The notes beneath the pieces are model-generated. The model had not been told where the DNA came from. It saw only the letters and a list, made by a program, of their open reading frames with translations, and searched no databases. Shown here piece by piece: positions 1 to 7,289 of a DNA stretch of 10,412 bases. Numbering within the stretch: position 1 is the first letter of the stretch; each line of letters opens with the position of its first letter. The stretch is from Saccoglossus kowalevskii (taxonomy: Eukaryota > Hemichordata > Enteropneusta > Harrimaniidae). A program made the translations under genes and the position numbers. Where the stretch lies: positions 64,575 through 74,986 of the forward strand of contig NW_003113979.1 in the NCBI RefSeq assembly GCF_000003605.2, in the 5' to 3' direction.

Positions 1-829
1 GCAGTGTTTATAGTTCGGCTTTGAAGTTGTTTCAAGCTTAGTGTATTTGTGGATAGTTTTCAAAAGGTCTACATAACTTTATCACGACTACACTTCAAAA
101 AAAGTGTTTAGTTTAAGAAGTGATTGCTTTATATATTGACAATCCAAAATTTCAATTATATCTTTGCAAGTTTTTCTTTTATTGAACGTCTGCAAAAAAC
201 AATGATGTGTTAGTCAATAATTACAAGTTACCAGTGCGGGGAATTCGTGACGAAAGCGAGGCTGTAATTTTTTTAAAAAATGCTAATACTACTAGCCCGT
301 AACTGATGCAAAATACATTAAAACAGCTATATACAATTGACAGAATTAGACTCCATGCATGAATTTGCAAAACCTTAAAGGGCAGTGATCGTCGCGACGC
401 GTCCTGTTCGACATAGGTCCCATGTGGCGTTTACATCCAACATAACTTTCATTGTATTTACGCGATATTCGCACGCTATGCTTTACAATGGCAGCGCAGA
501 GAAATGTACAAGCCTAAGAACACAAAACAAACGACTGCCGACAAATAACAATAGCTTGAGTTAAAGCGGAAGGGTCGTCACCTGCGCACGCGCGGGGATT
601 GAGTCTCAAACGATGATAACAACACACGCTAAAAACGCAAAGGCTCATAGGTAGACGCTAGTTTGTAAATAATGACTATGGTCATCTGACGCATGCACAG
701 GCTTTAATTTCAAATAATTATAATAATATACTTTTTGGCTAAATTGGCAACCTTTTGAATTAACTACTTTATACATTTGTCACATCTTGAATTCGCGAAA
801 ATAATTGTGTTAATTTTAAACCATTTCAG
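1..829 (+). other. TH: Upstream TH intron (3' part), with one MITE
   Basis: The exon at 830 has a phase-0 acceptor, so this stretch is intron. I looked for the preceding exon (a short one, coding for a GLASLGA-type segment in this family) and did not find it, so it should lie left of the window. The stretch holds the TTAA MITE at 561-707 and a CGTCGCGACG palindrome at 390-399. Confidence 0.75.
561..707 (-). mobile_element. TTAA-flanked MITE, copy 1 (147 bp)
   Basis: Begins TTAAAGCGGAAGGGTCGTCA and ends CAGGCTTTAA. It matches the reverse complement of 5153-5318 along its whole length, including a shared core near 615-670 (GATAACAACACA, CTAAAAACGCAAAGGCTCAT, GTAGACGCT). Against copy 2 it lacks about 12 bases just inside the right end, so its right terminal repeat is damaged. 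It has no coding capacity and would need a transposase from elsewhere. Strand is given relative to copy 2. Confidence 0.85.
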
Positions 830-925
830 TTGTACTGGTTCAGTGTGGAATTTGGTCTCTGCAAGCAGGATGGTGAGATCAAAGCTTACGGCGCAGGACT
901 GTTATCGGCATATGGCGAACTGCTG
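830..925 (+). CDS. TH: TH exon carrying the third iron ligand (96 bp)
   Basis: This exon encodes 32 residues beginning [20 protein letters not shown]. The acceptor is ACCATTTCAG ending at 829 and the donor is GTAAGT at 926-931. Both ends are phase 0. The length of 96 bp and both phases equal exon 10 of human PAH (c.970-1065) as I recall it, an ancient intron position of the family. The motif VEFGLCKQ holds the Glu (848-850) that binds the active-site iron, and AYGAGLLS lines the active site. The first codon is TTG for Leu inside the protein, not a start codon. Confidence 0.95.
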
Positions 926-2390
926 GTAAGTCGTGTACTACCGAGTTACGTGCAATTGTATATCCGTGGTGTGGTCTTGCTTCTAAGACAGTCGGCTTTT
1001 GAAAAATCATATGAAAATATTTCAAGAAACAGCTTGTACCATGTGTCAGTTATTCCACCTTGGTGTTATCAGAGCAACCAGATTTATTTCATATCTATTC
1101 CTCCCCTATAATTCTCTTACACCAGAAATTTCCCCACCCATGGCCAGTTACAGGATTACCCTCACTATAAACACATAGACCATAACCATTTCAAATCATA
1201 ATGAATTGTGGGATAGGTTTGCCCGGATCAAAATAGTGATATGATCTATGTAGGACATTTTATTACTTTGTTAAAAAAAAAAACGTTAATACAATGTACT
1301 ATTGATCATTAAAATCTAACCGACAAGCTCGAATGTTAACTACCTAAATTTGATTGATTGATTGTTTTTTGTTTGTTTGATTGATTGACTCATTTTCTCA
1401 CGCCCTCGCACCCACTGTTTCAAATACCATGTTCACAAAAGAAATAAAACACAATCTGAGAGACAGAAACAAGTCTCGTGGTATTCTCGCTCACAACGAG
1501 ATCTCGGCGGCCATTCTCGTCTGGGGTCTATTGTCCTACATCGTGCAAAAATATTTCAACGCGTTCTCTTCTTTTTAATTGTCAGTATGCGTTATCAGAC
1601 GAACCAGAGCAGCGACCTTTCAACCCAGACACCACTGCTCTTCAAGAATACCGTGACGACTGCTATCAGCCAGTTTATTTCGTAGCTGAAAGCTTTGAAG
1701 ACGCAAAACATAAACTGAGGTAATTTCATGTTTATTCCTGCTATCAAGGGGGTAGCTTTTTCTCGAAAAAACTACATGTTGACTAATATGGAAGTTATGA
1801 CGGCTGAATAGTGTTGAATTGAAAGCGAAATTCACTTCAAAACGAACGCCCAATAACGAATACACCGTTCCGATCAGCCGCGCCCACTTGTGTCGACGCG
1901 TAACTATGACGTAAATGGATGAAAGAAAGGCGGTTCACAGCGTCGATGTGGGTTCAATCTGTGGTTCAATCAGTCAGCCAAGAGAAAATACTGTTTTTTT
2001 AGAGGTATTATATTGTAAATGATAAACGGCTACACAACAAAACAGTAAACTAGTATGTGACTGACATTTCTAACACCCCGCTACGACATTTTGACGGCAC
2101 AGAATTGTTTCGTCGATAGAGGGCGCGACGTAACACGCAGAAACGAGTTAGAAAAGTACGAGAACGACCACGAGATAGCGAAGTGTACGTTTCTTTTTAA
2201 TTTTCGAGCCTGTTTATTTTATCATTACAGAGAGTATGCTGCTAAGCTGGATCGTCCCTTCGAAGTGCGATATAATCCATTCAACCAAACCATCGATGTA
2301 TTGGACAACAAAGAGAAAATACAGGCCATGGCAAACAGCCTTCAAGTTGAAATCAATGCACTGTGTTGTGCTATGGCTAAAATAGACTGA
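830..2390 (+). CDS. TH: Tyrosine 3-monooxygenase (tyrosine hydroxylase), last three exons; partial at 5' end
   Basis: TH makes L-DOPA from tyrosine using Fe(II), O2 and tetrahydrobiopterin, the rate-limiting step of catecholamine synthesis in neuron cytoplasm. Joining 830-925, 1586-1719 and 2231-2390 gives 129 residues, aligning without gaps to the last 129 residues of vertebrate PAH and TH as I remember them. By hand count about 71/129 match human TH and 70/129 human PAH, so overall identity does not decide. TH is favoured by AYGELL, by [15 protein letters not shown] and RPFEVRYNP (close to fly pale), and above all by an Asp (codon 1655-1657) at the position of rat TH Asp425, where PAH has Val379 and TPH a hydrophobic residue. 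The Glu at 848-850 is the third iron ligand; the two His ligands lie in exons outside the window. The tail ends in a helix with spaced I/M/L residues, the tetramerisation helix. The N-terminal regulatory domain is not in view. Family very sure; TH over PAH fairly sure. Confidence 0.93.
926..1585 (+). other. TH: TH intron, 660 bp
   Basis: This phase-0 GT-AG intron runs from GTAAGT at 926 to a pyrimidine-rich acceptor (TTCTCTTCTTTTTAATTGTCAG) ending at 1585. It holds an A-run near 1273-1284 and a TTGA/TTTG simple repeat at 1349-1388. Short open frames inside it show no protein-like pattern. Confidence 0.9.
1349..1388. repeat. Simple repeat (TTGA/GATT)n with a GTTT core
   Basis: TTGATTGATTGATTG is followed by T and GTTT runs and then TTGATTGATTGA. 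It is a microsatellite inside the TH intron. Confidence 0.85.
1586..1719 (+). CDS. TH: TH exon with the substrate-specificity loop (134 bp)
   Basis: The exon starts after a TTGTCAG acceptor at 1585 and stops before GTAATT at 1720. It encodes 44 codons plus two bases of an Arg codon that the next exon completes, so its 3' intron is phase 2. Length (134 bp) and phases equal human PAH exon 11 (c.1066-1199). It contains [10 protein letters not shown], the EYRDDCYQ loop and [16 protein letters not shown]. The first Asp of that loop (1655-1657) sits where rat TH has Asp425, a residue known to help set tyrosine over phenylalanine hydroxylation; PAH has Val there. This supports TH identity and leaves the reading frame without a gap. 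Confidence 0.94.
1720..2230 (+). other. TH: TH intron, 511 bp
   Basis: A phase-2 GT-AG intron, GTAATT at 1720 and TTTTATCATTACAG ending at 2230. It carries one copy of the GATAGAGGGC repeat family (2059-2124), about 110 bases before the last exon, and a near-duplicate GTGG(G)TTCAATC pair around 1949-1971. Nothing else stands out. Confidence 0.9.
2059..2124 (+). repeat. GATAGAGGGC repeat family, copy 1
   Basis: From GACTGACAT at 2059 to CGATAGAGGGCG at 2114-2125. It shares about 32 of 37 bases with copy 2 up to the shared end (TTTTGAC, ACAGAA, TGTTTC, TCGATAGAGGGCG). It lies in the last TH intron. The family could be the 3' end of a SINE or a MITE terminus; no full element is visible. Confidence 0.65.
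2231..2390 (+). CDS. TH: TH last coding exon: end of catalytic domain and tetramerisation helix
   Basis: The first base completes the Arg codon (AG|A). There follow 52 residues and TGA at 2388-2390. [17 protein letters not shown] is the last catalytic strand region, TIDVLDN the beta-arm, and the end ([20 protein letters not shown], then AMAKID) an amphipathic helix with I, M, L, I, L, M, I spaced 3-4 apart, as in the short coiled coil that holds TH and PAH tetramers. The 160 bp equal the sum of human PAH exons 12 and 13 coding parts (116 + 44), so the PAH intron 12 is absent here. Confidence 0.93.
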
Positions 2391-2410
2391 ATACGTAGTG
2401 CGACCAATCT

Positions 2411-2435
2411 GTGACGTGACATTTTGTCACGTGAC
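2411..2435 (+). promoter_or_regulatory. Hairpin with E-box palindrome in the TH 3' UTR
   Basis: GTGACGTGAC and GTCACGTGAC flank the 5-base loop ATTTT and pair at 9 of 10 positions (one G-G mismatch). The 3' arm is the perfect palindrome GTCACGTGAC (2426-2435), an E-box of the USF/MITF/TFE type. It lies 21 bases after the stop codon. It could act in RNA as a stem or in DNA as a bHLH-Zip site; the sequence does not say which. Confidence 0.6.
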
Positions 2436-2574
2436 TTATTGCGGCCTGTCAGAACAAATGTCATATACATGTTGACCAATGAAAATATGTGTTTCAAAAT
2501 CGATCTGTATCTTGACGTGCATAATTAGAAAAGGGTTGTACGTAGTTAGATTTTGTAGGATTCTAAATGAATTG

Positions 2575-2580
2575 AATAAA
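2575..2580 (+). terminator. TH: Poly(A) signal AATAAA of the TH gene
   Basis: Canonical hexamer 185 bases after the stop codon, followed at about 2600-2622 by a T-rich stretch with GT (GTATTTTCCTTTTGTTT) that fits a downstream element. Confidence 0.65.
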
Positions 2581-2600
2581 TAGATCAATTATCATAGTAA

Positions 2601-3180
2601 CTGTATTTTCCTTTTGTTTATGCAGAATGTTTTATCAAAATTAACTTAGTCAAATCTCACTTAGTGAAATATCACGAGATTTCAATTGCTTGTTGTAAAT
2701 AGTCAAATTATTGAACTGCTTGATAATGAGATTTTACTAAATGACATCATCAGTAATGTATATTTTAATGAGATATTTGTGATAATATGATAATATTATC
2801 ATAAAATCTGCATCCACCGTGTATAGCATAAATTATTAGCAGAGTGTGATTGCCTGGGGTTACAATCGTGTATGGCATTCGACCATACCGGTAGTTTGGT
2901 TTATTCGTCAACTTGGTTATTTATTTATTGATCAGTTACATTTTATTTATTTAAGGGACCATGGCCTATTATGTTTTAATAAATGGCCATAATATTGAGT
3001 ATCGTGTGCAACTGTCTGCACTTATTTCGCTTAAATGGGTGCTTTTCTTCTTGTGTCTACTGGTATGGGAGACACATTCCACGCCACGTCTGTATACTAG
3101 TATTGTTTTCTAGTGTAGAATCAAATCAAAAATGGCCGCCGAGAACTCGACGACAGCGACAGATCCACGAGACTTAGTTT
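2601..3180. other. Intergenic AT-rich stretch after the TH gene
   Basis: No gene is seen. It holds two adjacent 15-mers, TTAGTCAAATCTCAC and TTAGTGAAATATCAC (2646-2675), an inverted relative GAGATTTTACTAA (2728-2740), and an 18-base perfect palindrome (2786-2803). A short open frame at 2983-3177 has no protein-like features. Confidence 0.6.
2646..2740. repeat. Short tandem and inverted 13-15-mers
   Basis: The two tandem 15-mers at 2646-2675 agree at 13 of 15 bases. TTAGTCAAATCTC (2646-2658) and GAGATTTTACTAA (2728-2740) are inverted copies at 12 of 13 bases. It may be the trace of a small AT-rich transposon. Confidence 0.4.
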
Positions 3181-3465
3181 TGCCCCCTCCCTCCCAAAAA
3201 TTAGTGTTTCATCCTCTCACCATGGTAACCATATTACTTGGAACAGTGGACCGATGGCGACAGAGAATAGAGCTATTGGTGGGGATGGGGGCAAAAACAA
3301 ATAAAGGTCTCTTGCCCCAAGTTAGTATTTCGCCCACTGTTCCCTTGGCCATGGCCGGTAACCATAATAGTTGGAACAGCGGCCACGATGGCGGCACAGA
3401 GAATAGAACTATTGGTGCGTGGTGGTGGTGGTAGGGGGAGGGTCAAAACAAATAAATGTATATTG
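3181..3465. repeat. Imperfect tandem duplication, two units of about 133-151 bp
   Basis: Unit 1 (about 3181-3316) and unit 2 (about 3317-3465) share, in order, TTAGTxTTTC, CCATGG, GGTAACCATA, TGGAACAG, GATGGC, CAGAGAATAGA, CTATTGGTG and AAAACAAATAAA. The offset grows from 133 (TAACC) to 136 (CAGAGAATAG) to 151 (AAAACAAATAAA) as unit 2 gains GC and GGT bases. Open frames here on both strands are side effects of the low stop-codon content and I do not call them genes. Confidence 0.75.
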
Positions 3466-3905
3466 CATGTAATGTTTCTCAGATCTTAAAATCACAAGAC
3501 TCAAAGACAAAATAGCTCTATTCAAAGTAATATGCATTTGCTCTGATAATAGATTCATATAAAAATGACCTTTGAACTACCACATTTCACAAATTATACC
3601 TCAAACGTTTGATCGAGACAGGTGGCCACGAGACCGTGTCTATTGAGTCCAAAACTTAACAATTTGAAAGTGAAGTAAAGCGCATGAAATGCGGTCAAAT
3701 GAATAAGTTCGTTATTATATTTATGCTGGATGGCATTGATAGGTTATGCAAATTAGTTAGTAATGTGGTAAAAAGAGTGAGTTATTTGAAACTGTCACGT
3801 GATAAGTAAGCTGTACATTTTGCGTCAAATTTGGAGACATATATCCCAAGGGATGAATTTAGTGCTACCAGTCTTTCACGTAGAACGAGAAACGCGACAC
3901 GTTGT

Positions 3906-3915
3906 TCTCGCGAGA
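3906..3915. promoter_or_regulatory. TCTCGCGAGA palindrome (BANP-type motif)
   Basis: A perfect copy of the 10-base element known from vertebrate CpG-rich promoters and bound by BANP. CpG-containing words surround it (GAAACGCGACACGTTG). No gene start is evident beside it, so function is inferred only. Confidence 0.4.
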
Positions 3916-4450
3916 TTTCTCCAGAATGTGTGTAATTTACTCTTTATTGCAATGTAGTTGGCGTTTTTTTAAGTATATTAAACGTATAGCATAAACTAAA
4001 CGTGTGTCTGCTCTGTGTTCTCGTGAAAATGCTGAAACTATACTGTGATATTTATCGTAAAATAAAAAACTTTGCAGCGCCGCAAATGCACTGGGTACGT
4101 GGGTAATTCGAACGGATGCACATGCGCAATTGCTTTTTTATTTTTCATCGGACGAATACTGCTGATTTTATGATTTCATTTCACATATATCATACAATTT
4201 TTTTTCCATTGTAAAACAGGAGTTTTTTTTTGCACCCCAGTCTCGCTACTTCCGGGAAAGTGGCCTTTGCAATCGTACACCAAAGCACAGCCAATATATC
4301 TTCAACGACGAAGTACTCGTGTGACTAAAATCGGTCCAGTCGAAACGAATGCGATTTTCATCATATAGCGTCATGTTATTTTGGTATGTCGTTCGTCGAT
4401 AAAAAAAAATTATGCGACTCCACCACCAAACACGTGACAGTTGTCTTTTT

Positions 4451-4516
4451 GAACGACATTGCTTTCATCCACCGCCTTTTTGACATTACAGAAGTGTTTC
4501 CTCGATAGAGGGCGTA
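4451..4516 (+). repeat. GATAGAGGGC repeat family, copy 2
   Basis: Starts around GAACGACATT, continues CCACCGCC, TTTTTGACATTACAGAAGTG, and ends in CTCGATAGAGGGCG. It aligns with copy 1 with one gap of about 4-5 bases. The flank after the end is unrelated to that of copies 1 and 3, so the GGGC(G) marks the repeat edge. Confidence 0.65.
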
Positions 4517-5152
4517 ATTTTTTCGAGAACAAAGTTTTTTTTTTACAATAACATAGAACAGAAATATAATACGATACATTATATAAATATATGTTATAGA
4601 ATATGTTAAGTTCCTGTATCATATCATTATGTGCATGACAGTGCCTTTGACATGTTTACAAACTTAGGAGAGCGTTGTAATATGAAAGTGTCTAAAACGA
4701 ATGCTTTTATTGAGGGCGCTTCTATCGTATACGATATGTATTAGTTCTCAACCATATACACACAGAGATGACGTTCCAATTTGTTTTGCCATAAAAACAA
4801 AGTAGCTTTTTACTGTGCGCATTTGATTCGGAATGGTCAATAATAAATGTTTTAGCTTAGTTATTGGTTACTAGTATGTAATTTGTATATGACTACATGG
4901 TATAATATAAAGTTAATTTTACCGGATCAAAAATTGTGTTTGGCGATATAAATCTGATTTGATAAATCTAATTTATCCAAGTTGGTTGTATTTTATAATA
5001 ACGATTTAAACTTGCTGTTTATTTCTGAGAAACTTGATGACAAAAAGACATATGTCTGTTGTATTTCCATTCATTTTTGTTAGGCGTCACTGCTGCTGTT
5101 TATAACTTTTTAGGTTTATAAATAATACTCAACGATTATTTCAGTGTAACAG

Positions 5153-5318
5153 TTAAAGCGGGGACTCGTCACCTGCGCATGCGTCAAATGGCCATAGCGT
5201 GCCATTGTTTACAAACAAGCGTCTACCCATGAGCCTTTGCGTTTTTAGCATGTGTTGTTATCGTCACACATGGGACTTAATTCCCGCGCGTGCGCACGTG
5301 ACGACCCTTCCGCTTTAA
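5153..5318 (+). mobile_element. TTAA-flanked MITE, copy 2 (166 bp, both ends intact)
   Basis: TTAAAGCGG opens it and CCGCTTTAA closes it. The inverted ends extend about 32 bases with mismatches (TCGTCAC.TGCGCA.GCG is shared by both arms). The duplicated TTAA suits piggyBac-type insertion, but TTAA could also be part of the terminal repeat, so the superfamily is not settled. The left arm contains TGCGCATGCG (5174-5183), close to the NRF1 palindrome, and the right arm contains CACGTG. Confidence 0.88.
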
Positions 5319-5692
5319 TAACAAAACAAATATAGCCCCGGAATTACACGTATCGTGTGGAAATAAATGCGAGGAAGAAATTTCAACGTCTCAAAGCAAA
5401 ACTCTGCTACACTCGGATAACATAATAACCAACAAATATTGATCAAACGTAGCACTTTATTCAAAATTCACTTTTATCTACATACTCCACTAGAAAGCCT
5501 ATCACATGATATTATATACGACCTAATAGTACTGATCTACAAACGAGAATTAATGACCAATCATCGGCCATTTCGTCCCACTGGCCGGAAATCTTTACAC
5601 ATGCGCAAAACATTGCTCAATTGCAATGATCAACCGAAGTGCTGCATGATGGGAGCTCCCCGAGAAATAATGTACCTATGTAATATTTGTGT
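5319..5692. other. Stretch between MITE copy 2 and the minisatellite
   Basis: An open frame at 5439-5735 runs into the minisatellite and has no family resemblance, so I leave it uncalled. An ETS-like GGCCGGAAAT and an NRF1-like CACATGCGCAA occur near 5583-5609. Nothing else is seen. Confidence 0.5.
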
Positions 5693-6129
5693 GCTCAGGT
5701 TTAAACAAATTATGTTTACTAATCTGAGTACTTAGGTTAATAAAAATAATCTATGTTTACTAATCTGAGTACTTAGGTTAATAAAAATAATCTATGTTTA
5801 CTAATCTGAGTACTTAGGTTAATAAATGAAATCTATGTTTACTAGTCTGAGTAATTAGGTCCATAACGAAAATCTATGTTTACTAGTCTGAGTACTTAGG
5901 TTAATAAAGAAAATCTATGTTTACTAATCTGAGTACTTAGGTCCATAAAGAAAATCTATGTTTACTAGTCTGAGTACTTAGGTTAATAAAGAAAATCTAC
6001 GTTTACAAATCTGAGTACCTATGTTCACAAATAAAATAAGTGTTTACTAACGTGTGTACCTATGCCAATGATAAAAAAAACAGTGTTTACTGAAGCGTAT
6101 TCGTGAAAAAAGACATTGTTTACTGACGA
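5693..6129 (+). repeat. 41 bp minisatellite, about ten copies
   Basis: Units begin with the word ATGTTTACTA at 5712, 5753, 5794, 5835, 5876, 5917, 5958 and 5999 (the last as ACGTTTACAA), all exactly 41 apart, then decay at 6040, 6083 and 6115. A partial unit precedes at 5693. The unit core is CTGAGTACTTAGGTTAATAA. Units at 5835 and 5917 carry GGTCCATAA where those at 5876 and 5958 carry GGTTAATAA, which gives an 82 bp alternating dimer in the middle. The right end is the most diverged, as expected of an array edge. Confidence 0.95.
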
Positions 6130-7185
6130 TTGTCATTGGTTTGTATGTATGACTATGTGCGACACTACTGTGTGTGAAGATCAGGTCAAAGTCCACGCAT
6201 GCGTGTAGACTACTTGGTGGCGGTGTATACAGAAGCTACATTTGAGAATGACATTGTCAAAAAAGTAAAATGTCAGCTCGCTTTAATAAGAAATTTATTC
6301 CAAAACTTAAAATAAAAACAAAACAAAAAAACAGATGAATGCTCATTTTGACCCACATATTTATCATTTTGGACATTCTTCGTCACGACGATTCAATCCA
6401 CACAATCCCATATATCCCATAATTATGAACAGTGATATTATCTCCGACCAATTACGTCAGTTCCGGCTTCGTCGTGTAAGTTGCTTTAGCAATTAGCCAG
6501 CCAACCAGATTTCCAACCACCACATTTTCTGTCTGTAATAATACGAGAAATAAATCAAATAAGCAACAAGTTCTAGCGAAATAGATCGACTTGGGCGCTG
6601 ACTTTCCCGGAAGTCGTTTCTCGTGCGCGCGCACAATATCTCGCGCAGAGTTCTATTTTTACGAAATATCTCTGCCACCACGCGATCTTATGCTTCTCGT
6701 TGATTGGTCGATGCGTCACAGTGGCACTACTTTCAAAGACGCCCATAAAAACATTGCCATGCAGGTGTTAGTTTCTTAAAATCGACGAACGCGTATGCGT
6801 TGTTTGTAGTTCATGTCTGCCTGTTTTCAAAATGAGAAGTTTTTTTTTTGTTTTTTTTTTATTTTCCGTAGCACAAACGGAGTGCCAGTAAGACGAGTTA
6901 GTCCACAGTCAGCTGGTGCACACGTGATAATAAAATAAATACGATATTTACTATATGGGGGCCGCCATCATATTGAATGACGCATAAAACTAAATAAGAG
7001 ACAAGTTGTGAAACGCGTTTTTCAGATTCCTACAAATCAGGACAAAAATACCAATCTTTCACGAAAATACGGTCCGTTGTGGTTATATTAAGCCAATCGA
7101 TAACAAAATTCGGCTGAATTCGTCGTTTTTGTGTGGAAAAATCCCTTGCATACGAACACCTAATTACGCGAAGAACCTAGAACAC
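6130..7185. other. Intergenic stretch with promoter-like words and poly-T
   Basis: It holds a 12-base palindrome CACGCATGCGTG (6194-6205), a poly-T block at 6841-6862, a CGCTTTAA word at 6279-6286 that recalls the TTAA MITE end, and a cluster of CCAAT, CRE, ETS and TATA-like words at 6600-6755. The open frames at 6452-6779 on both strands overlap one another and show no family pattern. A GCCGCCATCA word lies at 6961-6970. Confidence 0.5.
6600..6755 (+). promoter_or_regulatory. Possible core promoter (weak)
   Basis: In order: CCCGGAAGT (ETS-type) near 6606, GCGCGCGC near 6625, GATTGGTC (inverted CCAAT) near 6701, TGCGTCAC (CRE-like) near 6712 and CATAAAAA (TATA-like) near 6745. The order and spacing suit an animal promoter reading to the right, but no coding exon follows within view. 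Confidence 0.2.
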
Positions 7186-7289
7186 TAAGCCGGGGTATTT
7201 GAAACTAAAAATTGGCATTTCAGCACACCAGCCAATCAGCGACGGCCTAACGCTTAGATGACAATTTCGGTTTCAAATACCCCGGCTTA
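7186..7289. mobile_element. TA-flanked MITE, 100 bp, fold-back type
   Basis: TA at 7186-7187 and at 7288-7289 bracket an element whose ends are perfect inverted copies for 18 bases, AGCCGGGGTATTTGAAAC, with a few more matches inward (AAATTG). The centre is unique and holds CCAATCAG. The TA duplication and short inverted ends suit a Tc1/mariner-type or other TA-targeting MITE. No second copy lies in the window. Confidence 0.8.

Larger units (their letters stand above)
2391..2600 (+). other. TH: Probable 3' UTR of the TH gene
   Basis: AT-rich sequence follows the TGA and runs to an AATAAA at 2575. It includes a hairpin at 2411-2435. The end near 2600 is inferred from the poly(A) signal; the true cleavage site is not visible. 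Confidence 0.7.
3466..5152. other. Long intergenic stretch without a recognisable gene
   Basis: It contains isolated motifs only: an octamer ATGCAAAT (3746-3753), TCTCGCGAGA (3906-3915), E-boxes CACGTG near 3797 and 4431, an NRF1-like ATGCGCA near 4113, an ETS-like ACTTCCGG near 4247, repeat copy 2 (4451-4516) and a 14-base palindrome TATCGTATACGATA (4723-4736). Homopolymer T runs occur near 4200, 4225 and 4540. Short open frames on both strands at 4376-4622 are AT-rich and not convincing. Confidence 0.6.

Noticed and set aside
375-400. Possible fourth TTAA MITE start (TTAAAGGGCAGTGATCGTCG)
   Set aside because: Similarity to the MITE end is limited to a few words and no matching right end follows before copy 1.
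830-1111. 93-codon open frame read from TTG at 830
   Set aside because: Only 830-925 is coding. The protein family match stops exactly at the GTAAGT donor; the rest is read-through into the intron.
2091-2230. Open frame continuing upstream of the last TH exon
   Set aside because: It is intron with repeat copy 1 inside. Homology to the family begins only after the acceptor at 2230.
3132-3434. 100-codon + frame and overlapping minus frame at 3209-3397
   Set aside because: Both lie in the tandem duplication, end in a GGT run coding for Trp, and show no family pattern; the duplication itself is not in codon register (offset 133).
5439-5735. 98-codon + frame
   Set aside because: It runs into the minisatellite and has no recognisable motif or splice sites.
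5693-6129. CRISPR array
   Set aside because: The whole 41 bp unit repeats, so there are no unique spacers, and the setting is an animal genome.
6279-6286. CGCTTTAA as the right end of another TTAA MITE
   Set aside because: The bases next to it do not match the MITE arm, and no left partner is found.
6832-6945. Small frame with a Phe-rich start resembling a signal peptide
   Set aside because: The Phe run is only the translated poly-T tract.
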